DNA of 64,000 bases from Acheta domesticus (GCA_031308135.1 JAHLJT010009436.1:163731681-163795680), one strand, 5' to 3'; positions 42,886-54,840 are shown, counted from the stretch's first letter. Notes: generated by a model not told the origin, from the letters alone. Numbers and translations: made by a program.

Positions 42886-44480
42886 TGTAGAGAATACTGG
42901 GATATGTTGGTCATTATGGACTACTGAATAATAAGACGTAGTAGTATTCCTACATTACAGTTGTGAAATATTTACAGGTTTCTAGTTATTAACTACACAT
43001 TTTATTTGGAATGTAATATACATGTTTCAGATAGTATATTAATTATTTATTTGTTAGTTAAATCATTGAACTTAAAGCATTGTTGGAACATTTGTTATTG
43101 GATTATATAGAACGAGTTAATAAACTACACTTTTGGAAATATTATGGAATAACATTGAGAAGTTCAAGAGGGATTGCCGAAAATACACTGCTTTCAGTTG
43201 ATGAGAATGTAAAATCACGAAAGAGCACGAAACTGCCCTTTGTATTTCTTTGTGAAGTCATATTCCATTTATGAAGAAGAAAATGTACACATTAAATTTC
43301 CTGACATAATCAATTGAATTAATTTCATTAGTGAATACTTAGTTAATCTACAAGTGATGTTTGTATCAGTTATCAGATAATATTACATGGCATTCTGATC
43401 ATAAATTATGAACGCTTGTGCAGACAAACTAATCGAGCAGGCCACCCACCTTCATTGCTCCTAACAATTGCCATTAAATTTACAATCTATGTGGTAAATG
43501 TGTTCATTTACTGATCTGATAATGTAACCATTATACTTCACACTTCTAATATACTTGAATAAAAAAAGATTTTCAGAATTATATAACAAAAATGTCCTTT
43601 ACCATTTATAATACTATACATTTAATTTATTTTGTGGTGCTTCAAAATTTGTTTTTTCTCTCTTCTGGAGGGCCATTAAATGAGTAAATACTGCAATGAA
43701 TTATTAAAAAGTGAATTGTTTGCTTGGAAAAATGTTTATCGTGAAAAGTTACAAAAATATTGATTTTAAGACCTAAAATTAGAAGTCTGAACGACGGAGA
43801 TAAATAGTATCCCAGTACACGAAGACTTTAATAACTTAATAAATAAACTACAATAACTTACTTCGTTTGCAGCTACGACTAAGTTTCTTCTTTGCTTCTG
43901 CTACATCAACATTTATTCACAGACGATCGTGCAGAAAGTACATTAGGAGGGAATCGGGAATCTTTAAAGAACTAATAATTAATATAAAAAACATTCTTCT
44001 GGATATGTTATCTGCGTTTGATGGCCACTAATTATTTTTAAAATCTCAGTACAATATAAATTGTACTGCATTGTGAGTGAGATAATAAATAATTCAATTC
44101 GCATTTCGAGACACAATTGCTTTCAACACCCAGCATGTCCTTCTGATGTATTGCCCACTTTATTCCCGAAGGTCTAATAGAATTGTGAACGATTGCTTGA
44201 TTAGGAGCAGGACCATTTAATTTGCCGAAGATTTGTTCAAGAAGTTCGATCACTCAAACATTGTACATGTATCAGGGATAAGAAACATTCTTTTAGCGAA
44301 AGAGAAATTATTTACTGTTTGGTTTTGGTTACTCCGCTCCACATTACATTGACATAGTGTATGTAGAATGAAGTAAATCAACATCATTGATATTAAAATT
44401 GCTGAAAAAGCTTATAACACCAGGCAATTTTCTCCCCATTACCCGTATCTCCAGCCCAGATTCGAAGCTCCCCGCCTCCG
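42886..44480. other. AT-rich, no feature recognised
   Basis: About 1.6 kb of AT-rich DNA without identifiable features. Confidence 0.5.
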
Positions 44481-44790
44481 AACCAATTGGGGCTCGTTGT
44501 AACCTCGCAGCAGCGCGCGCAGGCCGTTCCAATCCGCGCGAACGGCGTTTCGCATCTAATATGCGCAAGCGGCGGAGCGCTGCAGGTCGCGAGCGCGGGG
44601 CTTTCGCAGGTGCGCGATCTGCGCGCCGCGTTATCGCCCGCGTTCACGCGCAGCGCTGCGCGGCGCAGCGCCTCGCCAAGCACGCGCCGAAACGGCCGCG
44701 CACGCGTTCGCCGGCCGCCCAGGCGGCACTCCGCACCCGCCATTGCTGCCACGCCCAACGCTTCCATCGCCTTCGCCGCCTTCATTGCCC
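44481..44790. other. CpG-dense block
   Basis: Complex sequence with very frequent CpG and GCGC. It has the composition of a CpG island and passes on the right into a CT-rich tract. Open frames in several registers (up to 395 codons, running into the CT tract) are compositional. Confidence 0.5.
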
Positions 44791-45345
44791 CTTCTGCCTC
44801 TGTAACTTCCACCGACACTTCCGTTTTCTATCTCCTCCAACGCCTTGCATTGTGCGGTCTCACCATCTCTTCTCGTCGTATCCCTTATCCTCCGCCTTTC
44901 CTTCGTTCTTTTCCTTCTCCTCCTCTACCTTCTCCTCCTCATTTTCCTCCTCTTCCACCTTCTCCTATTCCTCTTCCTTCTCTTCCTCTATCTTCTCCTC
45001 GTCTACCTTCTCCGTTACCATCTCCTCCTCCTCCTTCTTTTACACCTCCTCCTCCTGTACTACCTCCTCTTTCTCCTCCTGTGCTACACCTCTTCTTCAT
45101 TCTCTGCTACCTCCTCTTCTTCATTCTCTGCTACGTCCTCTTCTTCATCCTCTGGTACCTCTTCATCATCTTCCTCTACCTCCTCCTCTTCCTCTGCTAC
45201 CTCCTCTTCCTCCTCCTCCGCTAACTCTTCAACTTCCTATATCTCCTCCTCTTCCTCTGCTGCCTCATCTTTCTCCTCCTCTCTTTATCCTGCTCTCTTT
45301 CTCCTTCTCTGTTCCTCTTCGTCGACTTCTTTCCCCTCCTCCTCC
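44791..45345 (+). repeat. CT-rich tract (TCCTCC/TTCTTC)
   Basis: About 550 bp with an almost all-pyrimidine plus strand. A degenerate period of about 18-24 bp is seen in CTACCTCCTCTTCTTCATTCTCTG (repeated near 45100-45160). Frames encoding Ser/Leu/Pro runs are artefacts. Confidence 0.9.
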
Positions 45346-45730
45346 GCCGCCGCCGCACCTCCTCAGCAGCGCCCAAGCGCACACGGGCGCGCAACGCGGA
45401 GTCGCGTCCTTAACGGCCGCGCGCGTGTTCGCCATGCGCGCGACTCCTCCTCCGCCGCCGCCTCGACGCGTCGCAATGGCCTCGTTAACCGGACAGGAGC
45501 TGCAACATCTGCAACTTTCAGCTTCTCACGGAACCGTAAAAATGTGCACGTTTTCCAATAACCATTACAGATAAGTTTAAGAGCGCGCTTAAAACGTCGG
45601 CGCCGTAGGAATCGCATGGGACCTGCACGAGCTGCCGCCGCCGCCGTTGCGTCGTGGTCCTTGCTGGCGTGCGTGGTCCAGCCCTCCAGACGCAGCGCTC
45701 GCGCCAACACGCGAGCTCCCCCCGACGCTT
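45346..45730. other. CpG-dense block beyond the CT tract
   Basis: A second CpG-rich block, so that the CT tract is bracketed by CpG-dense DNA on both sides. No motif decides a promoter. Confidence 0.5.
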
Positions 45731-46560
45731 AGAAAGTCGCAGTCAAGTTTCTTCGTGTGGATTTTAGGAAATTGTTTCAGGATTAAATAGTTTATTGGGC
45801 GAATGATTGTTGTCGACGCTCAGAAATATTCTTCTACCAGAAAACGGCGTGTATCAATTGTAAAATTATAAACTTTTTCGCTTCAGTTATTAACAAGTGA
45901 TGAATGAAAGTGACGAAGATTTAAAGAATTATTTGTTGAAAAAGTCACTATGGTTTTCTTATTATTCTTGGTATATATGTAAACATTTGCTAGTTTTCAA
46001 AACGAATAACGAGTTTTTAAATCGTTGCTCAGTAAAATGGTGATCTGATTAATTATAATTAAAGATAATTATCAGTCAGTGGTTCTGCGCAATTGACAAG
46101 AATTATTTCGTTTCGATTGTGAAATAAAATAAAACATTCTGACACGTGAATACACTATTGCATGAAGAATAATGTACAAAATGGGAAGAAGATAGAACAA
46201 CTGAAAAAACTTAAAACATTCAACAAATTGTAGTGAAAATACAATATTATTAATGACAAACATATTCCTGGTATATATATGAATGTGTGCTACGAGAAAC
46301 TATTCTTTGATTTTTGGTGAAGCGCTGTGAGTACGACGCGGACAAAATACACAACAGCTTGCATTAGGTACAAAAAAGTCGACAGCGACCTAAAAACATT
46401 TCGATACAAATAAAACCGCATCAATTTTCGTTTCTATTAGTCGTTCGTAATAACATTGTCACATTATGTAATGAAATGTGCGCGAACAGATCTGCTGTGT
46501 AAATAGGATTACGGAGAACGCGCGAAGCTCCAATGTTCGGCGCCCGGCATGGAGAGCTTG
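45731..46560. other. AT-rich, no feature recognised
   Basis: AT-rich sequence without identifiable features. Confidence 0.5.
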
Positions 46561-46583
46561 CGCAGTCACCCCTGCCCCAACAT

Positions 46584-46600
46584 CGCCACCGCCACCGCCA

Positions 46601-46631
<31 letters not shown>

Positions 46632-46731
46632 CGCCACCGCCACCGCCACCGCCACCGCCACCGCCACCGCCACCGCCACCGCCACCGCCACCGCCACCGC
46701 CACCGCCACCGCCACCGCCACCGCCACCGCC
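46584..46731 (+). repeat. (CGCCAC)n hexanucleotide repeat
   Basis: About 24 nearly perfect CGCCAC units, with one CACTGC variant near 46607. All six frames are open: poly-Pro, Thr-Ala and His-Arg on plus; Gly, Val-Ala and Trp-Arg on minus. No single frame is favoured, so I call a repeat and not a coding homopolymer. Confidence 0.97.
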
Positions 46732-48110
46732 CTCGCCTCCGCCTCGCACCCGTCACCACCGCCCACTTATTCACCACTGCCTCCTCCGCCCCTCACAGTC
46801 CCCGCCTCCGGCACCTGCTGTCGCGACCCGCCCCATCTCCACCTCCACCCTGCAGCCCACCGCCTCCGTCACCACCAAAGCTTCTGCTACTGCTACCGCC
46901 ACTACCACCACCCCAAACGACACCACAACTACCGCCACAAACACCCCCGCCCGCCCCTCCATGGCTGCCCCTGCTGTTCGCGCTCCCCCTTTCCCCGGCG
47001 CCTGATCGGCTGGGCCCCTGTCGCACGCAGTCCCCAGACGACCTTCACCGAACAGCGACAAGCGGCCCGCGCCCCCTCTTCTACACACTCCGCCGCGTGT
47101 CACATCTCGCACCGCGTGTGTTCGATCCCCCAGCACACTCGCTTCCCTTCCGCTTTCACGCCGACGTCATTGCTCTTGCCGCCCCGCCGTTACCACAGCC
47201 TCTATTCCCAGCGCTGGGTCTCCTGCGGCTGATACGCCATTTCTCACTATCAGCGCCTCTTCACTAACCTCACCGCGCTCTTTCTCTTCACAGCATCTGA
47301 TCCGAAGCTTCTTGCTTCCGGTTCCTCCACCTGTCGACGAGCTTCTTTCTTGATCCTTGATCTTCCCCAACACCTAGGTTTTACCCAACATCCCGCCGTT
47401 CCCACAAACCGTTTCGTCTTTGCCTTCTCTCTCTTTATCGTGCCCACCATTCTCACTTCCCGTCTTCTAAATTATTCCCACATCATCATTTTGACCTCGT
47501 ATGTCCGGTGGCTCCGTCTCTGCGAAATTTCCGTCTCGCCCGTTCTCGCCTTCGTACTACTCATGACTCTACACTTCTATCTTACAAACTTCTTCACCCC
47601 TATCTTTCGTCACTCATCTGCTGCTTCCCGATCGCGCTATGCCAACCGTGGCACCGTGATCCTTCTCCCCACTGCTAGCGCAGCCGCCGCTCCTCCTCAT
47701 AATCGTCGTCGCCGTCCCCGTCCGCCAGCCGCCATCCCTTCGCTACCCGTGGAGCTGCGTGCATCCGGCGACTTTCCTCCCGTGGCCGACGCGTGCGCGC
47801 GTGTGCTGGGTGCGCCTGCCTCCCACCCCCACCCCACGCCGCCTCACCGGTGCAGCGTTTGGCGCAACGCTCTGCCACGCTTTGCCGCCTCTGCGCGACA
47901 CAAACGCCGCGCCGCGCCGCGCGGTGACGCTGCCTTCGCCCGCGGTTGCCTTTGCGTTGCCTTTCTGCTGGAGCCGGCCCGGCCTAACGCACTCTCATAT
48001 CGACCGTTCTCCCTGTGAAATCTATTCGCATGACTCGGTCGAGGCTCCGAACTGTCGGAGTCGCTCGTACTCGGCTACTCGCGGCAATATTGGCGGAGAT
48101 CTGTGCGCAG
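46732..48110. other. Pyrimidine-rich to CpG-rich region
   Basis: C/T-rich DNA without a tandem period (46732-47640) passes into CpG-dense sequence (47640-48110). Overlapping frames of up to 244 codons start in or beside the hexamer repeat. A 222-codon plus frame (47350-48018) is outside it, but I recognise no domain and composition alone explains it. Confidence 0.5.
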
Positions 48111-48314
48111 TTTGTTGGTAGTTTTGGTGTGTTTTACGTGTGATAAGTAGCATGAATTCTCTTGGAGAAAATAATGGAATACAGAATTTTAATTTATTTT
48201 AATAATATTGTAATGATACATCATCACATTCTCTCTCGCGTTATTTGTAATGGATGAACATTCGAACTAGAGGAAACATTTTTATATTTCAAAACTTTTA
48301 CGTTGTTGTAGAGT
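48111..48314. other. AT-rich spacer
   Basis: Short AT-rich sequence without features. Confidence 0.4.
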
Positions 48315-48480
48315 CGGTCCGGGACCGGTCGAGAGTTTGTCCCTGCATGGGCGGTGCTCTGAAGACAGAGATACCTGAAATGAGGAATCCCATAAGTCAA
48401 CGTATATGTCGGCGCTGAATCTTACTACGTTCCAGCGTGAAATGGCGGGACTAATTACCATATCAATTGACGCGCTTCGA
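48315..48480 (+). mobile_element. SINE-A copy 7, 3' part, diverged
   Basis: GGGACCGGTCGAGAGTTTGT, CCCTGCATGGGCGGTGCTCT, AGATACCTG, GTCGGCGCTGAATCT and GACTAATTACC ... TTGACGCG follow the order of the plus-strand copy at 7350-7550. The match is patchy and the 5' half is missing. Confidence 0.5.
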
Positions 48481-50000
48481 GTTCACCAGATAGTTCGGGG
48501 AATATCAGTTTTGGAGAAAATCATCTGAACAGTTTAGGCCCTACTGTTGTCCTTTGATGGGCAGACAAATCAAGCAGTAAGCCAGTTTTTCGGTACCAAG
48601 GGCGCATAAAGCGGGAATTCGGACTACACAGAATATTACAACATATAACAATAACAATTATCACTTTTTTCAATATCAGGAACCCCTAATACGATTATTC
48701 CTCTCACAATATCGACACTTCCCTGCAGATCTACAACTTTACAACTTAGGTATATAGTAGACAGTAAAGTAAAATTCATTTATGAGGTAGAGTTTTTTAA
48801 GTTTTTGTTGGTAGTGAAAATGCAGGAATCACTTGCCCAATGAGAGATGGCTAAAAGAATGAGTCTTGGGTAGAGGTTTCTTAGTATTTTAAGTTTGAAG
48901 TAACTTAAGTAAATTTTTGAAAATAGAATGCCAACGTGCCTTAAGCGATCGAGATCTTATGCGATTTAGTGTTTGTCGTAAAACAGCATGTTGTATCAGC
49001 AGTTCAGTTATCCTCTCTTCTGGAAGTGGAATAAATAATGCTTTTAAGATATTGAATAGAAACGTGTGAGCAATAAACGTTGTCTGGAGATTCGGTGACG
49101 CGTGCAGCATTTGTTATCTATCGATGCCTTTTTTTCCACCGACTCGGAGGTGCATCCCGATAACAGGCCTCCTATCGACGACGTTCGTTCCCGATAATGG
49201 CAGTACCGGAACAAGCATTATCGCATAAAGAATATTTGTTTGTATTTAGAAAAAACGTACTCAGTAAACGCATGTGTATGAGCTATTCGAGTCACGGTGA
49301 CAGTGCAGACGGACGTTTGGGGTCGGCCTGCTGACGACTCAGAATGGAATGGACTGCAGTCAGGGGCGCTGTCTGGGACGCAGTTGTTTTGCAAAAGATC
49401 TGCAACTGAAACGGCCCGCACGTAATCATCTGTGTCACGTGACACATGCTCATATAATCCCATGCGCCCCTCGAAACGGCCCTCTTTTGAGCTCGGACTG
49501 CTGGTGGTCTAGACTGGCGACTGGCACCATGAAAGTTGGGTGCTGTGTGACTGAGAGTAAGACCTGTGTAACCTTTCATAGGCCCTTCAGCCTCTCTGAG
49601 ATGGCCAAATTATCATAGATAAATTTATAGTAATAAATGTGTTGAAATAAGTGTGTGCTTCCCAATCAATACCGAGACCAGGGCTCCTTCCCCTCGGTTG
49701 TAGTGATGCCCCCTCTCATTAGCGAGTTTTTCTCCCTCTGATCCTATCCCCCATCCGCCAGAATTGTGGCAGCATTCTAGAGCACAGCGAACGCGGCACG
49801 CTACTCTCGTCGCCGAAAACTATTCGGAACTGCGTGTCGTCGTGGCTGGCTCCACTTTCTGCATTGCATTCCGTTTCGTACATTGTCACATTATCACATG
49901 TCAGGTTCATTGCATTACGTCGTTACTTTTATTATGTTGCGTGAAGGGAAAGAATTTTAGTTTGTTCATTGTTGGCTTTGCTAGTTTTTTCCATTACTAA
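48481..50000. other. No feature recognised
   Basis: Mixed AT-rich and average-composition DNA. The segment near 49300-49600 is complex, but its open frames (up to 95 codons on both strands) have no recognisable domain. Confidence 0.45.
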
Positions 50001-50002
50001 TA

Positions 50003-50205
50003 ATTTTTCAACAAAGTCGCCAAACCGAAACCTTAATCGAAACAGTTTTAATAATGAAAGCAAAACCGAAACAATTATTTTGCATGAAATATACGAACTC
50101 GTTGCCGGTCTGAAAGTAACAAGTTTTATTATAAAAATGTCAAATCGAAACGTGAAACGAAATATTTTATTAACCGAAATCAAAACAAAAACGTTTCTTC
50201 GAAAT
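50003..50205 (+). repeat. Degenerate duplication with repeated GAAAC words
   Basis: Two related segments (about 50003-50080 and 50125-50205) carry CCGAAAC, TCGAAAC and TGAAACGAAA words between AT-rich spacers. TCGAAACGTGAAACGAAA (near 50151) is the densest. Confidence 0.5.
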
Positions 50206-50990
50206 GGTTTGGTGTCTTGCAAAAAATGAACTTTTATGTTCAAAGAACGCGTACCAGGAGTTCACTTTCAGCAAAGTTTAAAAATTATAGAACATTATTT
50301 AAAAAGAGAATCTTATCAAATATCCACCAACTTCACAATTGCGACTTCAATGCAACATCTTTCAAAGCTATTTGAATTTTAGTACTGCACAATCAATCTA
50401 TTATCTTCTTTGTCATTTTTATCGTACGTCGTGCTAACGTTACGCGATCGAATGTTATTTGTATTATCTATTATTTTTTAATTATTATTATTTTTTATTT
50501 TTGACAATTTGTGCGGCATCAAGCATTATTGAACGGACTGGCTGTCAGGAAAATATTTATCTACAGTTAGCAATCTTCCACGTTCTTCACGCTAACCAAA
50601 TTCGAGGATCTGAAATTAACATTCAGTCGCGTCACTCACGAACACGTGACGCTACTTGCTGCTTCTAATTTATAATACCACAGAACTCGTGAGTTTCTGC
50701 TTGTTGAAGCAATGCACGTTCTCGCCATAAACGTGTCTGAGGTATTATAATTCGTACTCAATTATTCAAGAGATAGGAATTACTAGATTATTATTCTAGG
50801 AACTATTCAAGAGTGAACACATTTTACCCCAGTTTTTGGGACATATTCTGCAGTTGAAAATATTTATACATCCATTTCCTTGTTCATTTGATTGTGTGTG
50901 TATGTCTGTGTTTATAACACACCTGTAAGAGGCATTTTTGATTATGCGTGAATAAAGTTTCCTTTTTCACCTATGTATATTTCATTTTCG
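50206..50990. other. AT-rich, no feature recognised
   Basis: AT-rich sequence without identifiable features. Confidence 0.5.
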
Positions 50991-51900
50991 TTTGTTCCGT
51001 TTGCGTCCGCCCTGCATGGCCTTCGCTCGGCCGAAGCTCAATTCTCTTTTCGCTTTTCCCCGCTGCACGGATTCTCCATCAAACCGGTCTGCCAAGTTGA
51101 TGTGCGGCGCAGATCCGCACGGACGCGTCCCAAATCCGCTGCTGATACACGATCGCTTTCTCCCACACCACCGCGTTCAACGCAATCGCCATCGCCACCG
51201 GGTATTCCACTACTGCATCACCACATTTCACTTCTGCGTTTGCCAAGCCGGGCACCAAACGAACCTCTTCGGTCATGAGCTGCCTCTTACTCCAGGCTTC
51301 TGTTGCTGCGTGTGGTTCGTCGTCCTCAAAAAAGCACAATTGTTTCAGGTTTTGGGTTCGCCACTTCTTCCACTTGATCCCTTCCACTTCATCTCGCTTA
51401 TGATGGCTGCGACTACTCTTCAGCGTCTTGTGATATTCTCTTCTATGCGACCCCCTCTCTCCAATATATAAGATCTCCCACCTTTTCACAATCTTTTTTT
51501 CTCGCATATGTGAAATCATCCTTACATTCTCCGTAACATCACCGATCCTCCCTCATATCTCCGTCGTTCTGACCTCTCAGGAACCCCTTGCTTCTTCGAC
51601 CTCCATTTCCGGGCCTCCCATTTTGAAGGCCCGCTACCCCCTTCTTGTTCCCGGACTCCCCTGCTCCTTGGACCCCTTCTGACTCTAACAATTGCCCCAC
51701 ACCTGCCCCATAGAACGTATTCTTATCGTCCGCACACCGTCCACACCGATCCCTCGACCACATCAGTTCCACGGGCGTCCTTAATCGTTGTTTCTGTCCG
51801 ACGTCACAACCCGAAAGTTCCCCACTCTTTCCCCTCCCTGCGGCTAAGTTCTCCCTCGCTACTTACCTGTTCTACGCAACCACCGTCATGACCATGTGCC
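50991..51900. other. Pyrimidine-leaning complex sequence
   Basis: About 900 bp with C/T-enriched plus strand, but complex and without a repeat period. A 159-codon plus frame (50992-51471) and a 146-codon minus frame (51079-51519) overlap. Neither shows a domain I recognise, so I do not call a gene, although this is one of the less repetitive frames in the window. Confidence 0.4.
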
Positions 51901-52338
51901 TGCCTATCGCTGCCATTCCCATGCGCTGGATCCGAAGCGCTGAGCTCCCGACCCGTGCCGTCGCCACGCCCACCGCCACGGCATCGCTCGCCGCCGCTGC
52001 CGCGCACTCCATGCAAATCGGGCCGTGATCCCGCGGGATCAGCGCCTCCCGTCGTTCGCTCGCTCGCTCGCCGGCGCGCTTGCCGCCCCCGCCCTCGCCC
52101 CCGCCCCGCCGCCCGCGCCGCCGCGCTAAGCCTCACCGCTCGCGCCGGCGCGAGGTGTCGAGGCGGCGCGGCGTGCGCGCGGTCGGGCTGGGCTGGGCGG
52201 GGCGGGGATGGGCTGGCGCGAACGTGCGGCTGGGCGGAAGCGTAGACGCCTCCCGCCTAGATTATTCATGGGCAGGCAGGGCGACCGGCGGGCGGGACGA
52301 GCGGTGCCAGCGAGCGGAGGGGTCACTCGAGCAGGGGG
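51901..52338. other. CpG-dense block
   Basis: Very CpG-rich complex DNA with (GCTC)n-like GCTCGCTCGCTCGCC near 52058. It adjoins a G-rich minisatellite on its right. Confidence 0.55.
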
Positions 52339-52339
52339 G

Positions 52340-52553
52340 CGGGGCGGGGCGGGGCGAACGGGACGGGGAGAACGGGGCGGGGCGAACGGGGCGGGGCGAA
52401 CGGGGCGGGGCGAACGGGCGGGGCGAACGGGGCGGGGCGAACGGGGCGGGGCGAACGGGGCGGGGCGAACGGGGCGGGGCGAACGGGGCGGGGCGAACGG
52501 GGCGGGGCGAACGGGGCGGGGCGAACGGGGCGGGGCGAACGGGGCGGGCAGGG
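52340..52553 (+). repeat. 14-bp minisatellite GAACGGGGCGGGGC
   Basis: About 15 nearly identical units of GAACGGGGCGGGGC, with a few shortened variants. The near-identity suggests recent expansion. The open frames (Arg/Gly/Asn repeats on plus) are artefacts. Confidence 0.97.
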
Positions 52554-52570
52554 CAAGATGGTGCGGGGCG

Positions 52571-52713
52571 GGGCGCGGTGAGCGGAGCCGGGCGGGGCCG
52601 GGTGAGGCCGGACGGGGCCGGGCGGGGTCGGGCGTGACCGGGCGTGACCGGGCGGGGCCGGGCGGGGCCGGGCGGGGCCGGGCGGGGCCGGGCGGGGCCG
52701 GGCGGGGCCGGGC
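52571..52713 (+). repeat. 10-bp minisatellite GGGCGGGGCC
   Basis: About 14 units, degenerate on the left (GTGAGGCC, GCGTGACC) and perfect on the right. Confidence 0.95.
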
Positions 52714-52808
52714 GGGAACGTGTATTTCAACGGTCCCCTATCACAAAAATTCAAACGTAGGAAGAGGGAACGTGTATTTTAAAGGTCCCCTATCACAAAA
52801 ATTCAAAC
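52714..52808 (+). repeat. 43-bp tandem duplication
   Basis: A segment starting GGGAACGTGTATTT and ending CAAAAATTCAAAC occurs at 52714-52756 and 52766-52808 with two differences. Confidence 0.95.
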
Positions 52809-53238
52809 AGTCTTCCTGTGATGCACCACTACCGGAAGTTGCTGGTCTTCAAATAATCCCATTACTTCAAAAGAACAGTGTATGCTTGGATTTAATTAAT
52901 GTTGAAAGAGAAGGCTTATGGCTGGCAAAATTACTGAAATACGTTCATTCAATATTTTTTCAGGGTCATTTAAAGGAGATAGACAGGTGAACTCTTACAG
53001 GGGAGACTGAAAAGAGACAAGAAAATAAAGAGATATAAAAAGCAGAGAGAGGAGGGGAAGAGCAAGGGAGAGGAATAAGTAAGTCAAGATTTAAATCCTT
53101 TCAGCGGCTAGCCACCTTCAACCCACTAATGTAATGGTGAGCCAAGAAGGTTGTGGGTGTTGAGAGAAGAAAAGTGACTTTCTCATTTCGTCAAATCTTT
53201 TGGCGACGTCTTATCACACCTGCCTTCAGTTCCCAGCC
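52809..53238. other. No feature recognised
   Basis: AT-rich to purine-leaning sequence. GGATTTAAATC on the minus strand (near plus 53090) is weakly B-box-like, with nothing else in support. Confidence 0.4.
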
Positions 53239-54412
53239 GCATGTTTTGAATTTGCACTAGACTTGTGCATGGAACTTATTTTAGTGCTCCCTGATAGGAC
53301 AGTGAGGCGGCGCACGAAAGGTAAGAGACACATTTCTCTGAAACACATACACTTTGAAGACAGAGAGAGAGAGAGACAACTGTAGACGGCTGGTGCATTT
53401 GAAAAGAGTAGAGGCAGGGCGCTTGTGAGAATATTAGTGAGGTTTATGAAAGAACAATTGAATACAGATCTAACCCACAAAAAGTCGAAAATTGAGATTT
53501 CAGTGGAATAGTGACCTATTGGACGTAATACACAACTCCCTCGATTTTGAGGGCGCACCGGCCATTCCAAAGTAAGTTATTCTTTAGGAAAATTTTCCTA
53601 TTGGCGACTCGTGATCAAGCAGCAGTATGTCTGATCGATGTGAGGATGTTATGAGCGGTAGTGCATTGACTAAAATTTGACTTCAGAGTGATTCACAGTT
53701 TATAATATATTGATGGTATGTAAGATTTCTACAGAAATAAATTAATTTACACTGATTAGAGATTTTTTCTAATTCCTGAAAACTTTTCCTTTTGTGGGTT
53801 AGATCTCTAGTCGGGGTAACTATTCAATTAGAGACACCAAACAGTTAAAAAAACGTATAATTTATGAGGTCTGAATTTAATGGTAATCCTTAATTGAAAA
53901 ATTTTGGGCCAGTTTATTAATGCAAAAAAATTACATACTTATTAAATTATGCTTAAAAAATTCTCATATTTTTTTTTTGAGGAATTTGGGATACGTAATT
54001 GATATTTGAAGGAAGAAAAACAATTTTAGGCAATTTTTTGGGGAACAAAAATTTATAGAGATATTAGTGAGAGCAATTACTTTTATTCTTCTCTTTTGAC
54101 TTCCATGTTTACAAAAGAAGTAGCAAGTTTTCTTTCATTTATTTCACACCTCACAGTTGAAAATATATTCAGCCCCAAACTCTTTTTTACATTAACCAAC
54201 TTTAATAAACATCATTCATATTCTCACATGAACCCTGCCACTACTCTTTTCGAAAGCACCAGCTATCCGCAGCTATTTGACTGTCTGTCTCTTCGAGCAG
54301 TATGTGTCTTAGTGAAATGTGTCGCTTGCGTTTCGTGCGCCACCTCAATGTTCAATCAGGGAGCTCTAAAATAAGTCTCACGCGCAAGTCTAGTGCAAAT
54401 TCAAAAACATGC
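53239..54412. mobile_element. 1.17-kb structure with inverted arms of about 215 bp
   Basis: Left arm 53239-53455 and right arm about 54195-54412 are reverse complements with moderate divergence. Shared stretches, read inward, are GCATGTTTTGAATTTGCACT, CTTATTTTAGWGCTCCCTGAT, GGCGCACGAAA, GACACATTTC, GAAAAGAGTAG, GGCAGGG and GTGAGAATATKA. The spacer is AT-rich and contains a smaller TIR element. This may be one foldback-type element or two inverted copies of a repeat. No target duplication was found. Confidence 0.7.
53466..53806. mobile_element. 341-bp TIR element nested in the inverted-repeat structure
   Basis: AGATCTAACCCACAAAA (53466-53482) is mirrored exactly at 53790-53806. Because AGATCT is itself palindromic, it may be a target duplication flanking TIRs that start AACCCACAAAA. 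The interior has no coding capacity. A GAGGGCG-containing patch near 53550 is slightly GC-richer. Confidence 0.5.
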
Positions 54413-54840
54413 TTCCCGGCCCACCTCTTGCGGGGCGATTTGTCGGCAAGGACCTCCACCGCGCGAACTTGAACGCGGGCCAGCCCGCAAGTGGACGCGA
54501 GAATGGAAGTCGCGGCGGTCCCATGCTCGCGCCAAGCTAATTTTACCATTCGTTCGCTGCATTCAGACAAGCGTCTGCGATATTCTTGCCTCCGATTCAT
54601 TCTTCGCGAGTATTTATAGGCCTCTTTCAGGCAGGGCGGAATCGCCAGATCTTCCGGCCTGCGTCGTCGCGGCCCCAAAGGAATGCAAACAAAGGAGATG
54701 TCTTCCATTAGCGTCAGCGTTTCTTGGGGCGCGATTCACTTGGCGCCGGCGAAATGTTTCACTGTCTTTCGACGGCTCTTTTCGCCTTTGACAGCTGATG
54801 TAACGGGTTTGAAAGGGCGCTTAGAGAAATGAATGGCGCG
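54413..54840. other. Complex CpG-rich block, candidate regulatory or exonic sequence
   Basis: About 430 bp of non-repetitive, CpG-rich but compositionally balanced DNA, unlike the repeat-driven islands elsewhere. A 132-codon plus frame and a 118-codon minus frame cross it, without a recognised domain. ATGCAAACAAAGG (54683-54695) combines an octamer-like and a SOX-like word, and a CAGCTG E-box lies near 54792. Confidence 0.4.

Noticed and set aside
44387..45574. 395-codon plus-strand frame
   Set aside because: It runs from a CpG block through a CT-rich tract; the composition explains the lack of stops, and two other plus frames are also open.
46421..47267. Frames of up to 244 codons across the CGCCAC repeat
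   Set aside because: All six frames are open in the repeat, and no recognisable domain follows.
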